Origin: Marvinbryantia formatexigens
GTDB taxonomy: Bacteria; Bacillota; Clostridia; Oscillospirales; Ruminococcaceae
Length of the DNA: 64,000 nt
NCBI GenBank assembly: GCA_021771035.1
Contig: JAETPU010000001.1
Coordinates: 248,001-312,000, forward strand
Direction: 5' to 3'
The position numbers and the translations under genes are program-made. Numbering within the stretch: position 1 is the first letter of the stretch; each line of letters begins with the position of its first letter. Under the pieces are notes generated by a model. It had not been told where the DNA came from and made no database searches. It saw only the letters and a program-made list of their open reading frames with translations. Shown in pieces: positions 1-9,103 of the stretch.

Positions 1-33
1 CCGGAAAATGGACCACCATCAAGCTGTAACTGC

Positions 34-68
34 AACGCCCCGGAAATGTTTCCGGGGTGTATTTATTG
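34..68. terminator. Intrinsic terminator hairpin
   Basis: Two 9-nt arms at 38-46 and 49-57 (CCCCGGAAA / TTTCCGGGG) pair perfectly around a 2-nt loop and extend outward with a few more pairs. A T-rich stretch follows on the plus strand. It probably ends transcription of a gene lying before the window. Confidence 0.6.
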
Positions 69-414
69 TTCCTGTTTTAATTCCAGGCTGTTTTTGCGCC
101 CAGGCGTCCATCGGAGCAAGCATTTTTGGATAACCGGCGCCTTTATTGTACGGAGCCATTCCGTCACTGCCGCTGGGGATATCCGTCTGCGGGGTAAGGA
201 GCCTTCGGGCCGGATTTTTCAAAACAGGCTCAAACAGGCCAATACGCCAAAATGCCGTCAGGAAAATTCAGTAGGGGCTCCCCAAAAATAACGTTTTATG
301 CTATGATGAAAGATAACGGCACCGGCGGAAGTGCCGTAACTAAAAAGACAGTTCATCCAACCCAGGTTTTGTGTCCCACTCCGGCACAATTCCCGAAAGG
401 AATGGTCAATCACA
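69..414. other. Non-coding leader of the window
   Basis: Apart from the hairpin at 34-68, I see no credible gene before 415. Short open frames on both strands lack ribosome binding sites and recognisable protein features. A promoter for the esterase gene is expected here, but no convincing -35/-10 pair was found. Confidence 0.5.
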
Positions 415-1389
415 ATGGCAATCAATAAGGCAATGCGGGCGGCTCTCAAGGCGCTCTCCTATCCGGATTTGGACATCAAAAAAAACTATAAGCTGGAACG
501 CCAGGTTATCAATATTGCAAAGCATCACTATTTTAAGCCCTTCTATCAAACCTGGGATCACGAGGTGTCTGTCGGCGGGCACAGTATCCCTGTACGCATC
601 TTTCAGCCAAAAGGCTTTGAACCGGTGGGGCTGCTGGTTTTTTTCCATGGCGGCGGCTGGGTGACCGGCAATATTGACAGCTATGATAAGGTATGCACCA
701 ATATGGCGCGGATCACCCGGCATATCGTCGTATCTGTGGACTACCGCCTGGCGCCGGAATATCCGTTTCCTGCGGCGCCGGAGGACTGTTACGCGGTGAC
801 GCGGGAGATCTTCATGGATACCGCCCTATTGGGAATTGAGCAGGACAGAATCACCCTCATCGGCGACAGTGCCGGCGGAAATTTGGCGGCGGCAGTCTCC
901 CTGATGGCACGGGATCGGGGAGAATTCCTGCCCCGGCGGCAAATCCTCATCTATCCCGCCGCTTATAACGACCATCATCCGGAATCCTCCCCCTTTGATT
1001 CTATCCGGGAAAACGGTACGGATTTTCTTTTGACTTCCAAACGCATCTGCGACTATATGGATTTATACTGTAGTTCCCCCGAGGACCGCACGAACCCCTA
1101 TTTTGCACCGCTTTTGGAGACAGATTTCTCCCATCAGCCCGATACGCTTGTCATCACAGCCGAATACGATCCTCTGCGGGATGAAGGGGAGGAATATGGG
1201 CGAAAGCTCCGCCAGGCGGGAAACAAAGTATTCATCCACCGGGTTTCCGACGCCCTGCACGGCTTTTTTTCCCTGCCGCCCCATTTCATCCATGTACGGC
1301 ACAGCTATGAATGGATCATTCCTTTTCTGACAGGCGGCGTGCCCGGTACTTCCCCACAGGAACCGGAGCAGCCTGACTCCCAGGAATAG
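415..1389 (+). CDS. Alpha/beta-hydrolase, HSL-type esterase/lipase
   Basis: A 324-residue alpha/beta hydrolase of the hormone-sensitive-lipase family, predicted to hydrolyse carboxyl esters in the cytoplasm. The oxyanion motif HGGGW is at residues 78-82 and the nucleophile elbow GDSAGG at 150-155, with Ser152 as nucleophile. A DPLRDEG segment near residue 248 and an HGFF segment near 280 supply the Asp and His of the triad. No signal peptide is visible. An AAAGGA lies upstream of the ATG at a longish distance. Physiological substrate unknown; it faces the MATE gene across a bidirectional terminator and appears monocistronic. Confidence 0.9.
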   Translation: MAINKAMRAALKALSYPDLDIKKNYKLERQVINIAKHHYFKPFYQTWDHEVSVGGHSIPVRIFQPKGFEPVGLLVFFHGGGWVTGNIDSYDKVCTNMARITRHIVVSVDYRLAPEYPFPAAPEDCYAVTREIFMDTALLGIEQDRITLIGDSAGGNLAAAVSLMARDRGEFLPRRQILIYPAAYNDHHPESSPFDSIRENGTDFLLTSKRICDYMDLYCSSPEDRTNPYFAPLLETDFSHQPDTLVITAEYDPLRDEGEEYGRKLRQAGNKVFIHRVSDALHGFFSLPPHFIHVRHSYEWIIPFLTGGVPGTSPQEPEQPDSQE

Positions 1390-1412
1390 TGTCGCCGTCC
1401 CCATTTCCATAA

Positions 1413-1455
1413 ACAGCGGGGCAGTGCAATCTCAAGGATTGCACTGCCCCGCTGT
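1413..1455. terminator. Bidirectional terminator between esterase and MATE genes
   Basis: A perfect 19-bp inverted repeat (1413-1431 with 1437-1455) around the loop TCAAG, between two convergent genes. It probably serves both. Confidence 0.85.
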
Positions 1456-1487
1456 CTTCATATTGAGTTGTTGCCAATCCAGGCGTT

Positions 1488-2903
1488 TTACTGCGCAGTC
1501 CCGCTCTCCTGCTGCTGGATATCCAGAAGTTCCTGCTGGGCGTCCTTGCGCCGGAACTCCTTTTTCACCACCAAAACGGCAATCGGCAGGAAGATAATGA
1601 CACACAGATACTCCGCAATGGGATAGGAGGCCCACACGGCGTTGAGCCCAAAGAACCGCCCCAGCAAATATGCCGCAGGGATAATAAACACCAACTGACG
1701 CAGCACCGACATCATCAGGGATTTTACGCCATGGCCTATGGCCTGGAACATAGAGGTCATAATGATACCGAAGGACGCACCCACAAAGCTCAGGCTGATA
1801 ATCCGCAGCGCTGTAACTCCCATCTCCATCATAGACTCATTGGCGTTGAAAAGAGTCAGGAAGAACCGCGGGAAAATCCAGAACAGCAGCGTTCCCACCA
1901 GCATAATGCAGAAGGACACGATGAAGGACAGACGCAGCGTGTGCATAAACCGCTTTTTGTTGTCCGCCCCGAAGTTATACCCCATAATGGGCATAGCGCC
2001 CTGCGTCAGACCGAATACCGGCATAAACACAAAGGACTGCAGCTTGAAATAGATACCCAGAATCGCCACCGCTGTGGAGGAAAAGCCCATCAGGATAGCG
2101 TTGATTCCGGTAATGGTCAGGGAGCCCACCGCATTCATCACCGTGGTGGGCAGGCCCACCTTGCAGATGCCCAGAACAGATTCCTTCCTGGGACGAAAGC
2201 CCTTCACGTGAACCTGGATATCGTGTTCCTTACGGATAAACATGACGATTACATAGCACATCGCCAGGATCTGTCCGGCAACGGTAGCAATCGCCGCGCC
2301 TAAAACTCCCAGTTTGGGGAAGCCGAACAGGCCGAAAATCATGATGGGATCCAAAATAATATTCGTCAGCGCACCCACCAGCTGGGAGATCATCGGTACA
2401 ATCATATTTCCGGTGGCCTGCAGGGATTTGGAGCAGGTAATTTCCACAAACATTCCAAAGGAGCAGGTCATCACAACCGTGATATACTGGGTTCCCATGA
2501 GGATCACTTCCTCATTGGTGGACATCATGCGGATATAGCCCCCTGCGAAAAAGATCCCGCAAACAAGGCTGGCCAAAGCCGCCATAACCGCCAGAAAAAT
2601 TCCATTTTCCGCGGCCCAGGAGGCCTCCTGCCGGCAGCCCTCGCCCAGCTTGCGGGCAATCAGGGAATTGGTGCCGACACCGATGCCCAGCGCAAACGCC
2701 AGAACCAGCATCTGCAGCGGATAGGCAACCGATACGGCTGTCAGGGCGTTTTCCCCAATCTGCGCTACAAAAATACTGTCCACCACGTTATAAAGGGATT
2801 GGATCAGCATGGAAAACATTGCCGGGATGGACATGGATGCCAACAGGCGCCCCACCGGCATGGTTCCCATTTTCTGTGAATTCATCATCTCTTCTTTTGC
2901 CAT
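1488..2903 (-). CDS. MATE family efflux transporter
   Basis: A 471-residue multidrug and toxin extrusion transporter with about 12 hydrophobic helices in two homologous halves, normally an Na+ or H+ antiporter for cationic drugs. The opening MPVGRLLASMSIPAMFSMLIQ and the following VVDSIFVAQIGENAL are typical of the DinF/NorM-like Firmicute branch. The chosen ATG gives MAKEEMMNSQ; an AAAGGA sits 12 nt upstream, and the ATG 12 nt further out would touch that Shine-Dalgarno. The C-terminus is charged and Gln-rich. Substrate cannot be told from sequence. Confidence 0.92.
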   Translation of the reverse strand: MAKEEMMNSQKMGTMPVGRLLASMSIPAMFSMLIQSLYNVVDSIFVAQIGENALTAVSVAYPLQMLVLAFALGIGVGTNSLIARKLGEGCRQEASWAAENGIFLAVMAALASLVCGIFFAGGYIRMMSTNEEVILMGTQYITVVMTCSFGMFVEITCSKSLQATGNMIVPMISQLVGALTNIILDPIMIFGLFGFPKLGVLGAAIATVAGQILAMCYVIVMFIRKEHDIQVHVKGFRPRKESVLGICKVGLPTTVMNAVGSLTITGINAILMGFSSTAVAILGIYFKLQSFVFMPVFGLTQGAMPIMGYNFGADNKKRFMHTLRLSFIVSFCIMLVGTLLFWIFPRFFLTLFNANESMMEMGVTALRIISLSFVGASFGIIMTSMFQAIGHGVKSLMMSVLRQLVFIIPAAYLLGRFFGLNAVWASYPIAEYLCVIIFLPIAVLVVKKEFRRKDAQQELLDIQQQESGTAQ

Positions 2904-3159
2904 TCTAGTAAACATTCCTTTCTGGGGATTGCGCCGGTTCGGTTTTGCCGAATTTCAGCGCCCCCACTATGATTCAAAGGGCTGGAGCTGGGGCGTGAGC
3001 CGTTCTCTTTCAGGATTGGGCTTTCCCCTTTTTCTCCATTTCAGGACAAGAGAACCCCCGCTTGTATGGAGGTTCTCTCACCTGTGTTCCCATTATTTGA
3101 GTAGTATCCGGAGGCTCCATGCCGCCACGCGCAACAGGTCCTGTAAACCAGCGTGCTTC

Positions 3160-4635
3160 TTACTCCTGTTCCACCTGTTCTGCCTTATTGTGGCGCACCA
3201 GCGTTTTGGGGTAGGCCTTCGCCTGCCTGAGATACCAGCTGTCCAGCTTTTTCTTGAGTTCTGAACGGATACCGGCAAGGGCAGCATCCTCCCAGCGGTT
3301 CTGGGTTTCCGCAGGATCCGCCGCCAGATCATACAGCTCATACAGAGCTTCCCCCTCGCCGCATCCCAGCCGGATGAGCTTCATGGAACCGGATTTCAGC
3401 ATACAAAGCGCTGTCTCGGGATTTTCTCCATAGATGGAATAGGTCTCGTCATCCCAGTCGGAACTGTCCCCGTGCAGCAGGTTCACAAGGGAACGGGATT
3501 CCAGAACCGGGTTATCCCGGAAACTGACGTCCCCCGCCAGCTCCAGCAGTGTGGCATACGTATCCAGAGTATTGACATTTTTACTGCAAATCTGCGCCGG
3601 GACACCGGGAACCTTCATAAAAAGCGGTACCTTGCAGCAGGAATCGTACATATCTCCTTTGAAAAACAGCCCGTAGGAGCCCAGATGATCCCCATGATCC
3701 GAGAGAAATACCACAATAGTATTATCCCATTCCCCGCTGCGGCGCACAGTGTCCAGAAGCTGTCCGATATAGGCGTCCAGCATAGCGATTTGGCCCAGAT
3801 TATAGGCGATCAGCCGCTGGTAATCCTGCTTTGTAAAGGTTTCGCGCATCCTCTTTGCTGTTGCGCTGCAGCGAACGTTAAAAATAGGGTTATGTTCCAT
3901 CTGCGCCTCGAAGTTCTCTGGAAGCACCACGCTCTCAGGCTTTACAAGGCTGCACCAGGGTTCAGGCGGCAGGTACGGCTGGTGAGGGCCAAAGAAAGAG
4001 GCAAACAGGAAGTAGGGTTTCTCCCGTTTTTCCTCCAGAAATTCCTGGGAATTGCGCACCACCCAGGGAATATCGTGCTCCTCCTGAGTGCGAAAACCGC
4101 TTCCCGCAATGAACTGCTCCAGATTGCTGTCAAAGGCGCTCTCGTCCGCGTCAAACAGGCTCACAGGATCGATTCCCTTTTTGTCAAAGGAAAATTCCCT
4201 GAGCCAGCGGATATAATCCGAGGTCTTGTCATCATCTGCATACACGGAATAGGGGGCGTCGTTCAGGCGCCGGAACCGAAAGCCGAAATCCCCATCCGCC
4301 GGGGTAAAGTGCAGCTTACCCACCAGGCCGGTGTCGTAGCCCTGCTTTTGCAAGACGGCAGGCAGAAAATCCAGCTTTGTATCCTTAAAATCCACCCAGT
4401 TGGTCACCACGCCGCACCCGGGAGGATACACCCCCGTCTTGATGGCGGCCCTGGCGGGCGCACAGACCGGGGATGGCGTATAGGCGTTGGTGAACACAGT
4501 GCTTTCCCGGGCAAGCCTGTCCAGGTTGGGCGTCAGGCTCTCCTTCTGGCCCCAGGCACCAGGATAGACCGCCTGCAGCGTATCGAAGCGCTGCTGATCC
4601 GTCATAATCATAAGGATGTTAGGTTGTTGTTTCAC
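3160..4635 (-). CDS. Type I sulfatase (arylsulfatase/choline-sulfatase-like)
   Basis: A 491-residue sulfatase, first of three in this locus. Metal ligands MTDQQR sit near residue 13. The sulfatase signature is C58-A-P-A-R62, whose Cys would be converted to formylglycine; this C-x-P-A-R form is matured by the radical-SAM enzyme anSME in anaerobes, which is not encoded in the window. A second metal motif, FLSDHGDHLGSYG, lies in the middle. GTG start preceded by AAAGGGGA at good spacing. No signal peptide, so the enzyme is predicted to act in the cytoplasm on imported sulfated sugars or esters. Substrate not assignable. Confidence 0.9.
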   Translation of the reverse strand: MKQQPNILMIMTDQQRFDTLQAVYPGAWGQKESLTPNLDRLARESTVFTNAYTPSPVCAPARAAIKTGVYPPGCGVVTNWVDFKDTKLDFLPAVLQKQGYDTGLVGKLHFTPADGDFGFRFRRLNDAPYSVYADDDKTSDYIRWLREFSFDKKGIDPVSLFDADESAFDSNLEQFIAGSGFRTQEEHDIPWVVRNSQEFLEEKREKPYFLFASFFGPHQPYLPPEPWCSLVKPESVVLPENFEAQMEHNPIFNVRCSATAKRMRETFTKQDYQRLIAYNLGQIAMLDAYIGQLLDTVRRSGEWDNTIVVFLSDHGDHLGSYGLFFKGDMYDSCCKVPLFMKVPGVPAQICSKNVNTLDTYATLLELAGDVSFRDNPVLESRSLVNLLHGDSSDWDDETYSIYGENPETALCMLKSGSMKLIRLGCGEGEALYELYDLAADPAETQNRWEDAALAGIRSELKKKLDSWYLRQAKAYPKTLVRHNKAEQVEQE

Positions 4636-5007
4636 AGTCGATTTCCCCTTTCCCGTTCAAAAGAATCTTAAATGATTGGCACAAAGAAAAGTTAAGTACT
4701 TGATATGCTCCGGTTTTTGCAGCATTACCGAGGGGGCGCACATTGCCGCTGGCAGCCGGGCGCTTGTCCCGAATGAGCCCCAGCGGGTTTCCCCTTTCGG
4801 CTGAAGTTCAGCTGCGCCCCGTCGGCTGCACACCGGGTCCAGCGTCCCGCTCAAAAAGGCCGGATTTCCCAAATGGGTGTCCGGAAGCAGCCCGGTGTTT
4901 TCACAAGCTCTTCCCGCCTGCTTTACCGCGCCTACTGGGCTTTAGCGGCAGTTCAAAACAGCCTGCCACCGGACGAGAGAAATCTGCCTGTTCCTCTTAA
5001 AAACCAA
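4636..5007. other. Intergenic, no gene seen
   Basis: 372 nt between the sulfatase start and the HD-protein stop. Open frames here lack ribosome binding sites. It presumably holds the sulfatase promoter, but no clear -35/-10 pair stands out. Confidence 0.45.
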
Positions 5008-5607
5008 TTACCGGGAACGGCGGTTCACCGCCGAGGTGTTTTTCTCCCGCAGGTAGGTGGATTCCAAATCCGCCAGATGCAGTTTAACCGCCAGGGGATA
5101 TTTTTCATAGGCCAGGCTGATTGCAAAACTGCCGCCCTTGGCCGCCTCGTCAAAGCCGCCCATATGCCAGCGAATCGCCACAGCTTCCGAGGTTTTCAGG
5201 CGCATAAAACGCTCGATGAGAAACACTGACTTTTCACCATGTCCATAGGGAAAGGAATCCTCCACCATATAAAACGGCTGTTTTTCCCACTGTCCGGTCT
5301 CCTCATTTTTGACGTTTCTGGTGCTCACCTTATAAAACTGCGCTTTACATACATCATGGAGCAGGGCGCAGATGGCAAAGCTCTCCGGGTTATCGTTGTG
5401 CTCATCAAAGTGCTTTTCCATCAGGGTGTGGTATACGCTGACACTGTGCTGCACCAGCCCGCCCTCACAGGCGCAATGAAACTTGGTACTGGCCGGCGCC
5501 GTATAAAAATCCGTCTTTTCCAGCCATTCCAAAAGGTTCTGCGAGCCCTCCCGAGTGATAGTTTCAGTAAAAATTTGTTTAAACTCCTGCTGTGCGCTCA
5601 AATCCAT
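5008..5607 (-). CDS. HD-domain phosphohydrolase
   Basis: A 199-residue HD-superfamily protein. H54 (GLVQHS) and H84-D85 (ALLHDVCKA) are the expected metal ligands. Such small HD proteins are usually nucleotide phosphohydrolases of unknown substrate. The ATG at 5607 is preceded by AAAGGGAACG. The frame stays open upstream into mnmA, but the homology-like part starts here. It lies 23 nt after the mnmA stop, so the two are probably co-transcribed. Similar HD genes are common in Oscillospirales. Confidence 0.8.
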   Translation of the reverse strand: MDLSAQQEFKQIFTETITREGSQNLLEWLEKTDFYTAPASTKFHCACEGGLVQHSVSVYHTLMEKHFDEHNDNPESFAICALLHDVCKAQFYKVSTRNVKNEETGQWEKQPFYMVEDSFPYGHGEKSVFLIERFMRLKTSEAVAIRWHMGGFDEAAKGGSFAISLAYEKYPLAVKLHLADLESTYLREKNTSAVNRRSR

Positions 5608-5630
5608 CAATCGTTCCCTTTCCCAATCCG

Positions 5631-6689
5631 TTACAGGATTGTGCCTCCGCCCATCAAAGTGCCGTCCAGCGTATAAAAAACCGCCGCCTGGCCGGGGGTG
5701 ACCGCCCTCTGCGGGCTGTCGAACTCCACCTGCGCCCCTGAATTTTCCAGGGGCGTCACTGTCGCCTGGGCTGCATGGTGGGCATAACGGATTTTCACCT
5801 TCCAGTTCACCGGCTGGGCAGGCGGCTCCCCCATCATCCAGTTTACCTTTCCCACCAGCACCTTGAAGCTCATCAGTTCCCCTGGACAAGTGGTCACGGT
5901 GACCGCACCGGTGGCCGCGTCAATTCCGCTTACAAAGGCCGGCGCGTTTAAACTGAGGCCCAGCCCCTTGCGCTGGCCGATGGTATAATTCCAAAGCCCT
6001 TCATGGGGGCCCAACACCCGTCCTGAGGGATCCACAAAGTTTCCCGGGGCCCCGCTGTGCCCGGTGTACTCCCTTAAAAAAGCCGCATGGTCTCCCCCTG
6101 GCACAAAACAGATATCCTGGCTGTCCGGTTTATCCGCCACAAGCAGCCCATTTTCCTTGGCAATCTGCCGGACCTCCTCCTTGGAGTATCCGCCTATCGG
6201 CATCAGGATATGGGAAAGCTGCTCCTGGGTGAGCATATAGAGCACATAACTCTGATCCTTTTTTTCGATTTTGCCGGGCCGCAGAAGATACTTTTTCGTC
6301 CTCTCGTCCCACACCAGCTGAGCATAATGTCCGGTGGCAACGGTATCATACCCCATCTCCCGGGCCTTCTCCAAAAAGGCGCCGAATTTGATGGAGCGAT
6401 TGCACGCCACACAGGGATTGGGCGTGCGCCCAGCCTCATATTCCCTGCGAAAATACTCCACTACGGAGTCCCGGAACAAATCCCTGAAATCCAACACAAA
6501 GTGAGGGATCCCCAAGCGCTGGCACACGGTTTTCGCGTCCCGCACATTGGGATCCTCCCGGGAACCCTTTGCGTCCCAAAGCCGGAAGGTCACACCAGCC
6601 ACCTGATGACCCGCCTGTTTTAACAGCAGAGCGGCCACGGAGGAATCCACCCCGCCGCTCATGCCTATCATCACTTTTTTTCTTTCCAT
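5631..6689 (-). CDS. mnmA: tRNA-specific 2-thiouridylase MnmA
   Basis: A 352-residue PP-loop enzyme that adds sulfur to the C2 of wobble uridine 34 in tRNA-Lys, -Glu and -Gln. The ATP-binding PP-loop GMSGGVDSS is at residues 9-17, the first catalytic Cys is in NPCVACNRSIKFG, and the second is in DSQDICFV. The C-terminal beta-barrel ends in GQAAVFYTLDG-like sequence. Length is normal for the family. GGAG precedes the ATG by 5 nt. A consensus-like promoter lies about 170 nt upstream, and the HD gene follows in the same unit. Confidence 0.97.
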   Translation of the reverse strand: MERKKVMIGMSGGVDSSVAALLLKQAGHQVAGVTFRLWDAKGSREDPNVRDAKTVCQRLGIPHFVLDFRDLFRDSVVEYFRREYEAGRTPNPCVACNRSIKFGAFLEKAREMGYDTVATGHYAQLVWDERTKKYLLRPGKIEKKDQSYVLYMLTQEQLSHILMPIGGYSKEEVRQIAKENGLLVADKPDSQDICFVPGGDHAAFLREYTGHSGAPGNFVDPSGRVLGPHEGLWNYTIGQRKGLGLSLNAPAFVSGIDAATGAVTVTTCPGELMSFKVLVGKVNWMMGEPPAQPVNWKVKIRYAHHAAQATVTPLENSGAQVEFDSPQRAVTPGQAAVFYTLDGTLMGGGTIL

Positions 6690-6860
6690 CGCAACTCCAT
6701 CGATTCGTTGTGGGTTCCACCTATCCTCCGCCCAATTTCCCCGATTAACACGATCAAGGACTCCTGTCCCGACGCAGAGCTATTAAAACGCCGGTTTTTC
6801 GAGCCGGCTCCAGCGGACGATTCCATGTGATCCATACTTTGTAAAAATAGTTCTTCGTTT

Positions 6861-6889
6861 ATTTTATCGGATTTTCCCGAAAAACGCAA
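6861..6889 (-). promoter_or_regulatory. Sigma-A-type promoter for mnmA
   Basis: On the minus strand a TTGCGT -35 box (6884-6889) and a TAAAAT -10 box (6861-6866) are separated by exactly 17 nt, pointing at mnmA. The predicted leader is about 160 nt. Confidence 0.6.
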
Positions 6890-6902
6890 GAAACTTCCCC
6901 TT

Positions 6903-7013
6903 TTACCCCCAAACCCATTTTTTCACCTGGCCCCATACGTCCCTTACGGTGCGCCGATACTGTGCCAGCCACTCCGGAGGATAAGAGGTCACGGTACCCA
7001 GGCAGAATTCCAT
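6903..7013 (-). CDS. Possible small Trp-rich protein, 36 aa
   Basis: A short frame with a good Shine-Dalgarno (AAAAGGGG, 5 nt before ATG). It encodes 36 residues beginning MEFCLGTVTSYPPEW and ending KKWVWG, with four Trp. Codon use resembles neighbouring genes. It lies just beyond the terminator of the hexosaminidase gene, so it would need its own promoter, and none is obvious. No family recognised; it may be a chance frame. Confidence 0.3.
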   Translation of the reverse strand: MEFCLGTVTSYPPEWLAQYRRTVRDVWGQVKKWVWG

Positions 7014-7091
7014 AGGAACCCCTTTTGTGCCCCGATTGAACTTCACCTGCCCGGTAAAGCCGGGGATTTTACTTGCCTGTGCGGCGGCAAA

Positions 7092-7132
7092 GAAAAAAGC
7101 TCCCTGAGGGTTTAATCCCTCAGAGAACTTTT
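7092..7132 (-). terminator. Terminator of the glycosidase operon
   Basis: On the minus strand a 13-bp stem with a few G-T pairs (arms around 7098-7110 and 7117-7129) is followed by a run of six T. It sits just after the hexosaminidase stop. Confidence 0.75.
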
Positions 7133-7153
7133 CTTTTAAACTGTGAATTTCTC

Positions 7154-9049
7154 TTAGAATTGTGCGGAGGCCGTCACCGTGGTGCGCCACTGGTTATGCC
7201 CGATGGCCCCGGGCAGGGATTCATCCTCACGGCAGTCAAAATACAGCCGCTCTTCCTCCAATTCCTCAAGGCGGGGCAGCTTGCCGTCCAGATACTCCGT
7301 CACCCGCCTGGCGGCGGACTGAACCCTCTGCTTAAGCCCGCCAATACGGATTTCCGTCATCTCCAGGCCAAACACCTTGTTTTCTCCCATCCACTGCGCG
7401 CGGAAGGATTCGTAGAAATCTTCGATGCGTGCCAGCACCTCCGGAATAGTCTCCTGGGCCAGTTCCCGCAGCGTTTCCTTGTCTCCGGCGTCATAGGCCT
7501 CTTTGAGGGACACTCCCAATTCCGCCTTGAGTTCCAGTACCTCACTGAGATATCCCTGCGTTTCAAAGAGCACCTTCCACTGGGGATTGCGCTTTGCGGC
7601 GTCGAAGAGGGTTTCCGCCGTCTCATGGTAATGCTGCGCATAGCTTCCCTTTGTCACGTGCTTGTCAAAGAGGCCCATGAGAACATCTTGGTAGAACAGG
7701 TATTTGGAGGGATTGACACTGCAGCGCCCCGGGGCTGGATTATCCGGGGTGAGGCTGGGCAGATCCAAGGCCATAAAGTCATCCCAAACGCCGCCGGTGC
7801 AGGCGGTAAAACGCTCCTTGAGGGACTGCTCATCCCCATCGGTATTGTAACAATCCTCCGCCCAGAACTGCAGAGACGGCAGCACAGAGAAGAACGAACA
7901 CTCTCCGCCGTCATCGCCCCACATGGTGATCAGCACATCCTTGATGCCATATTTGCGGCAGCTCTGCGCAGCCAGGCGGCCCACGTGCAGGCTGAAGGCA
8001 TTGGCGGGGGTAAAGCCATTCCAGCGCCAGGCACCGCCTGCAAAGATGATTTTGTTATTGAATTCCATATGCCGGGAAATCATCTTGTCATAAGTTTCCG
8101 CCTTCTCACTGTAATAATCCCAGTAAACCAGGGAAATTTCCGGTGGAACCTTATCCTTCACCTCCTGGGAGATGGGCTGCTCTGTGGCATAGTAATCACC
8201 GCCGGAGGCAAGGCGGAAGAACATATCGCTCCACATCATGGGGGAAAAGCCGTACTTCTTCGCCAGCTCCACCACCCGGCCCAGGTGCTCCACCATGATC
8301 ATGGAGCGATCCCGGTAGCCGTTTTTCTCCAGGTATTTGCCCAGGCCCAGCATATGAGCCTCATCCATGCCAATGTTGATTTTCCGGCTGGTAAAGCACC
8401 GGGACAGGGAGGCAAACATGGCGTCGAGGAATTCATAGGTCTTTTCCTCCCCTACCAGGAGAATATCGTTGCAGTCCGTGACAGGGCGCATACAGGCCCA
8501 GCGGATTGCCTGCCCCAGATGGGCTAAAGTCTGCACGCAGGGCACCAGCTCAATTCCGAAATTGGAGGCATACCGGTCAAATTCCCGCAGCTCCTCCTCG
8601 GAATATTTTCCCCGCATATAGCCGAAATAGGGGTATCCCTCGATGGGATAGGTATCCTCCGTATACAGCTGGATGGTGGTGTAGCCCATCAGAGAGAGCC
8701 TGCACACCGCCTGGCGGAATGCCTCACCGTCCAGCACGGCGTCTCTTGAGCAGTCGATCATAACGCCCAGCGACTCATAGGCCGGCGTCTCCTGAATGGA
8801 AAACTGGGCCTGCCGGCGGGCATTCTGCACATAGAGCCCCAAAGCCCGCCCGAACTGTGCGGCTGACGCCAGCCCGATGGTTCCGCGGCCGTCCTCCCGT
8901 TTTACCGAAAGGCCGCCTTCGGAGCTCATGGAACAGTCCACAACCTCTCCGCCCTCCCCGGGGGCGCACAGCTGAATCTCCAAAAGCGGCGCCAGCTGGG
9001 CCGCGGCAAACTGCAGCTGCTGGGAAAGTCCTGTCAATTTTAGTTTCAT
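7154..9049 (-). CDS. Glycoside hydrolase family 20-type beta-N-acetylhexosaminidase
   Basis: A 631-residue enzyme predicted to remove terminal beta-linked GlcNAc or GalNAc. The GH20 catalytic pair is visible as NIGMDEA, with Asp229 as stabiliser and Glu230 as acid. An N-terminal GH20b-like domain (residues 1-90) precedes the TIM barrel (from about 91, YESLGVMIDCSRDAV), and a helical C-terminal part follows from about 420. The ATG at 9049 has a strong AGGAGG 8 nt upstream. No signal peptide, so it should act on imported oligosaccharides. It follows the fucosidase gene by 54 nt, in one probable operon sulfatase-GH95-GH20. Confidence 0.85.
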   Translation of the reverse strand: MKLKLTGLSQQLQFAAAQLAPLLEIQLCAPGEGGEVVDCSMSSEGGLSVKREDGRGTIGLASAAQFGRALGLYVQNARRQAQFSIQETPAYESLGVMIDCSRDAVLDGEAFRQAVCRLSLMGYTTIQLYTEDTYPIEGYPYFGYMRGKYSEEELREFDRYASNFGIELVPCVQTLAHLGQAIRWACMRPVTDCNDILLVGEEKTYEFLDAMFASLSRCFTSRKINIGMDEAHMLGLGKYLEKNGYRDRSMIMVEHLGRVVELAKKYGFSPMMWSDMFFRLASGGDYYATEQPISQEVKDKVPPEISLVYWDYYSEKAETYDKMISRHMEFNNKIIFAGGAWRWNGFTPANAFSLHVGRLAAQSCRKYGIKDVLITMWGDDGGECSFFSVLPSLQFWAEDCYNTDGDEQSLKERFTACTGGVWDDFMALDLPSLTPDNPAPGRCSVNPSKYLFYQDVLMGLFDKHVTKGSYAQHYHETAETLFDAAKRNPQWKVLFETQGYLSEVLELKAELGVSLKEAYDAGDKETLRELAQETIPEVLARIEDFYESFRAQWMGENKVFGLEMTEIRIGGLKQRVQSAARRVTEYLDGKLPRLEELEEERLYFDCREDESLPGAIGHNQWRTTVTASAQF

Positions 9050-9103
9050 AGGGATTCCCTCCTGTTTTTCCAAAGGGCCAATCAGCCCTCCGATTTTCTT
9101 CTG

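Noticed and set aside
3049-3078. Hairpin AGAGAACC / GGTTCTCT after the first sulfatase
   Set aside because: The loop is long and no T run follows on either strand, so it is not called a terminator.
3472-4671. Plus-strand frame opposite the first sulfatase (399 codons)
   Set aside because: Antisense shadow without start signals or known protein features.
6700-6730. T-box-like GGTGGAACC in the mnmA leader
   Set aside because: The flanking T-box sequence, specifier stem and a terminator are missing, and mnmA is not a usual T-box target.
7073-8527. Long plus-strand frame opposite the GH20 gene (484 codons)
   Set aside because: It is antisense to a well-supported enzyme, has no ribosome site, and arises from the GC-rich codon use of the real gene.
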